Positions 14,923 to 16,997 of a DNA stretch of 16,997 bases are shown piece by piece. The translations under genes were made by a program, and so were the position numbers. The stretch lies in NCBI GenBank assembly GCA_030837395.1, contig JAUPKO010000633.1, positions 1 to 16,997 of the forward strand, in the 5' to 3' direction. The notes beneath the pieces were generated by a model that was given only the letters and a program-made list of their open reading frames with translations, was not told the origin of the DNA and did no database searches. Position 1 is the first letter of the stretch, and the number at the start of each line of letters is the position of its first letter. Origin of the DNA: Actinomycetota bacterium. GTDB taxonomy: Bacteria > Actinomycetota > Actinomycetes > S36-B12 > UBA10799.

Positions 14923-16091
14923 GGCTCGACCTCCCTTCCCCGTACGTGCCCCGCAGGCGCAGGCTCGAGCAGGCGGTGCAGGTCGGCATCGACCGCCGTC
15001 TGCAGCACGCCCAGAGAGCCGCTGCGGGCATGCTCGGGGAGGCGGGGCACGTGCGCAACGGTCCCCACGACGGACGCCAGCACTGCCTCGCGGAGGCGGG
15101 GATTGCCGCCCTCGGTCGGCGTCCACGTGAACATGCCGCCGTGGGCCGTGATGACGACGAACGAGTGGTCACCGGTCACGGGATCGACGTGATGGAGCAC
15201 CGGAAGCCGCTGACATTCCGCCACCCGACGCAAGGCAACAGCACTGCTCACGGAGGTGATCGGCTCGGGGGACGACGGCAGCCAGGGCACCTGCTGCAGC
15301 CGCCCGGACAGCGCAAAGATGCTCCTGGTGGGCTCCGGCAAGCCGAACCCGTCGTACAGCCGGTGCAGCATGCCCCAGGTGAGCACCAGGCATACCCCCA
15401 AACCACCGGCCGCGCACAGTGCGGCAGCGCTCCACACCCCCCGCAGGAATGCCATCATGGTCACGAGATAGGTCGCGGTCGATCCCGCGATCAACAGCCA
15501 GAGCACCAGGTACTCGAGCATCGGCCGCCCTGCGCGGCGAGGCTCCGGCACCGCGACTGCGAGGGCCGCCGCCAGTGCCGGATGGATCTTGCGGCGGTGG
15601 CGCGGCAGGTACGACGCGACGATCGCCACCGCAGCCGCTGCGCCGAAGCCGAACGGATGCCCCAACAGCCAGATCAGGCCATTGCCACCGCCCGGCACCG
15701 AAGCTGAGTAGGCGCCCAGGATGTCCGCATCGGACACCGGCCACGGGTCGAGCCACGGATTGCTGTCGCCCTTGGTCACCCAGGCCGTCGGCGATCCGGC
15801 CACAATCCGATGGATCACCCGGCCCTCGCCGACTCCGAAGACCACGAGGTCGCCGACGGTGTACCAACCACGTGCGCGGGCCACCGCCAGGTCACCGTCG
15901 TGCAGCATGGGCTCCATGGACTGCCCCTGCACGATCACGAAAGATGTGCCGCCGCCGATCTCGATTGGCGCCGCGAAGTGCCACCAGAGCACCCCGGTCG
16001 TGAGCAGGAGCAGCCACAGCACGAACGCAAGCCGACTCCGGTGGGTCCTGGCGTGCCGGCATGGGGCGCTCGTACGCCCTGTCCCAGACAT
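14910..16091 (-). CDS. SipW/ER-type (Ser-His) signal peptidase I with C-terminal extension
   Basis: A 393-residue membrane protease of family S26. A membrane segment (about 20-40) is followed by the box B serine S58 in VQGQSMEPMLHDGD. VGDLVVFG and then VIHRIV put H94 where ordinary bacterial enzymes have lysine, making it the Ser-His (S26B) type of SipW, archaea and the ER. The box E equivalent is TKGDSNPWLDP (106-116). Further hydrophobic segments lie near 138-162, 193-214 and 220-240. Residues ~245-393 form a soluble tail with no motif I recognise; SipW-type enzymes usually lack such a tail. The gene follows one small secreted protein by 15 bp and overlaps the next by 13 bp, so it probably processes these four paralogs. 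The SD before the ATG is weak. Confidence 0.85.
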   Translation of the reverse strand: MSGTGRTSAPCRHARTHRSRLAFVLWLLLLTTGVLWWHFAAPIEIGGGTSFVIVQGQSMEPMLHDGDLAVARARGWYTVGDLVVFGVGEGRVIHRIVAGSPTAWVTKGDSNPWLDPWPVSDADILGAYSASVPGGGNGLIWLLGHPFGFGAAAAVAIVASYLPRHRRKIHPALAAALAVAVPEPRRAGRPMLEYLVLWLLIAGSTATYLVTMMAFLRGVWSAAALCAAGGLGVCLVLTWGMLHRLYDGFGLPEPTRSIFALSGRLQQVPWLPSSPEPITSVSSAVALRRVAECQRLPVLHHVDPVTGDHSFVVITAHGGMFTWTPTEGGNPRLREAVLASVVGTVAHVPRLPEHARSGSLGVLQTAVDADLHRLLEPAPAGHVRGREVEPCDQ

Positions 16092-16106
16092 CGCCGGACC
16101 CCACTC

Positions 16107-16586
16107 TCAGAACCCGGAAGTCTGACCGGTGACGGTCACCAGGCCGGTCGCATTGCCGACTGCCACATCCTCGATCTGCTTGACCGCGATGTGGTTGGTG
16201 TTGCCGACTTCGGCATAGATGGTGCCGGCCGGCCCCAGGGTGAACGTTTGAGCGCCGCCGCTGTAGGCCGCGGCCGTGCTCGACATGTACCAGACGTCAG
16301 CTGTCGGATCCTCATTGTCGTCCACGACGGCGACTTTGAGGTAGACGCTCTGGCCGGCGCATTCGTCTGCGTCGTAGCCGGTGGGCGTCACCTTGAACCC
16401 GGTGATCTGCGCGCCGCCGGTCCCGCCGGTCTGGGTCTCCAGCGCAAACGACATGTCGCAGTTGAGTGCGGTGCTGCCGCCGTACCGTGGATTCTGCGGT
16501 CCGGTCAGCGTCAACGCACTCGCCGCCGCCGCCGTGATCGCCAAGACCGCCGCTCCACCCACGACGGCCGCTACCGACCTGCGCAT
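16107..16586 (-). CDS. small secreted protein, first gene of the secretion cluster
   Basis: A 159-residue exported protein of unknown function. MRRSVAAVVGGAAVLAITAA, then AASA, is a signal peptide with two arginines. LTLTGPQNPRYG (25-36) follows directly, then C43 in CDMSF, GFKV (63-66), C76, VYLKVAV (81-87), VWYM (98-101) and TIYAEVG (122-128). These positions line up closely with the paralogs at 14922 and 14415. The open frame extends 22 codons upstream, but the ATG at 16586 has GAGGAGG four bases before it and gives a proper signal peptide. It opens the minus-strand cluster, 15 bp before the signal peptidase, and lies below a 169-bp gap that should hold the promoter. Confidence 0.8.
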   Translation of the reverse strand: MRRSVAAVVGGAAVLAITAAAASALTLTGPQNPRYGGSTALNCDMSFALETQTGGTGGAQITGFKVTPTGYDADECAGQSVYLKVAVVDDNEDPTADVWYMSSTAAAYSGGAQTFTLGPAGTIYAEVGNTNHIAVKQIEDVAVGNATGLVTVTGQTSGF

Positions 16587-16672
16587 GATTCCTCCTCGGT
16601 TCGAGTCCCACGTGCGTCCGAGGCACGATCCGCCGGGTTGTGGGACGGTCACCGCGTGCGACCGGGAACCTC

Positions 16673-16691
16673 TGACACTTCAAACGTGTCA
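16673..16691. promoter_or_regulatory. perfect inverted repeat upstream of the secretion cluster
   Basis: TGACAC-N7-GTGTCA is a perfect 6-bp dyad with a 7-base spacer, 87 bases upstream of the first gene's ATG, in the gap between the GGDEF gene and the cluster. A regulator dimer site is a reasonable reading; the spacer is AT-richer than the surroundings. No clear -35/-10 pair was found in the gap. Confidence 0.4.
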
Positions 16692-16755
16692 CGGTTGGCA
16701 GGGGCGCCACTAGGGCAGAAACACCGTAATTGCACAGGGTTTGGACGCGGCGCCC

Positions 16756-16997
16756 TCACGGGGATTGAGGCACCACGACGGTCACCCGATTGCGGCCGGC
16801 GCGCTTGGCTTGGTAGAGGGCTTGATCGGCGCGGTCGAGCACGTCACTCGGACTGTCGCCGGCCTGGGCCACAGTGGCGCCGATGCTGATGGAGACGGAC
16901 AGAGCCGCACCAGCCACAACCGCCGGCTCGGCCACTACCGACCGGATTCGCTCGGCGATGCTGGCGAGAGTGCCAGCGTCACCGTCGGTGTCCATCA
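16756..16997 (-). CDS. GGDEF-domain protein, C-terminal end (gene continues beyond the right edge)
   Basis: The last ~80 residues of a diguanylate-cyclase-type domain. The segment SVSISIGATVAQAGDSPSDV, then LDRADQALYQAKRAGRNRVTVV, is the classic end of a GGDEF fold. The active-site GG[DE]EF loop itself would lie upstream, outside the window, so activity cannot be judged. The methionine at 16995 is internal, not a start. The gene ends 169 bp before the secretion cluster on the same strand. Any input domain is unseen. Confidence 0.85.
   Translation of the reverse strand, partial: MDTDGDAGTLASIAERIRSVVAEPAVVAGAALSVSISIGATVAQAGDSPSDVLDRADQALYQAKRAGRNRVTVVVPQSP

Noticed and set aside
15810..16889. 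Plus-strand frame of 359 residues across the peptidase and first secreted gene
   Set aside because: Antisense to two supported genes and without motifs.

Overview
The window looks like a high-GC actinobacterial chromosome (Actinomycetota). Three things support this: the 5' end of the 16S rRNA gene and its actinobacterial leader, very GC-rich codon third positions with many GTG starts, and a classical arg cluster (argC-J-B-D-R-H) leading into tyrS. The genus cannot be read from this much sequence.

Layout. Positions 1-387 are the 5' end of a 16S rRNA gene on the minus strand. About 500 bp of rrn leader, boxA and candidate promoters (388-883) separate it from tyrS. From 9719 down to 884 runs one minus-strand train: argC, argJ, argB, argD, argR, argH, a GT4-type glycosyltransferase and tyrS, mostly joined by ATGA/GTGA overlaps. 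argF and argG, which actinobacteria often carry inside this cluster, are absent. A 12-codon, arginine-rich mini-ORF with a strong Shine-Dalgarno (SD) sequence sits between argR and argH and ends in a GTGA overlap with the argH start. A dyad resembling an ARG box lies directly before argC.

Divergent from argC, on the plus strand, are an acyl-CoA synthetase-like gene (9794-11428) and a NarL/DevR-type response regulator (11431-12093). The response regulator meets, tail to tail and with a 44-bp overlap, a soluble GAF/HisKA_3 histidine kinase on the minus strand (13276-12050). The pair resembles DevR/DevS (DosR/DosS) but is convergent rather than in one operon.

The accessory part is 13348-16586, all minus strand: a small secreted protein, a SipW/ER-type (Ser-His) signal peptidase I with an unusual C-terminal extension, and three more small secreted proteins. 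The four secreted proteins share a layout: signal peptide, often an LTLTGPxxPRxG motif just after it, a conserved Cys near residue 41-43, a second Cys about 30-35 residues later, then a [VI]Y[LAV][KR]V-like strand and a YM/YYL motif. They look like a divergent paralogous family. The kinase follows the last one in the same direction, so peptidase, substrates and sensor may form one unit. This is the best candidate for an undescribed system here. The right edge holds the C-terminal end of a GGDEF domain protein.
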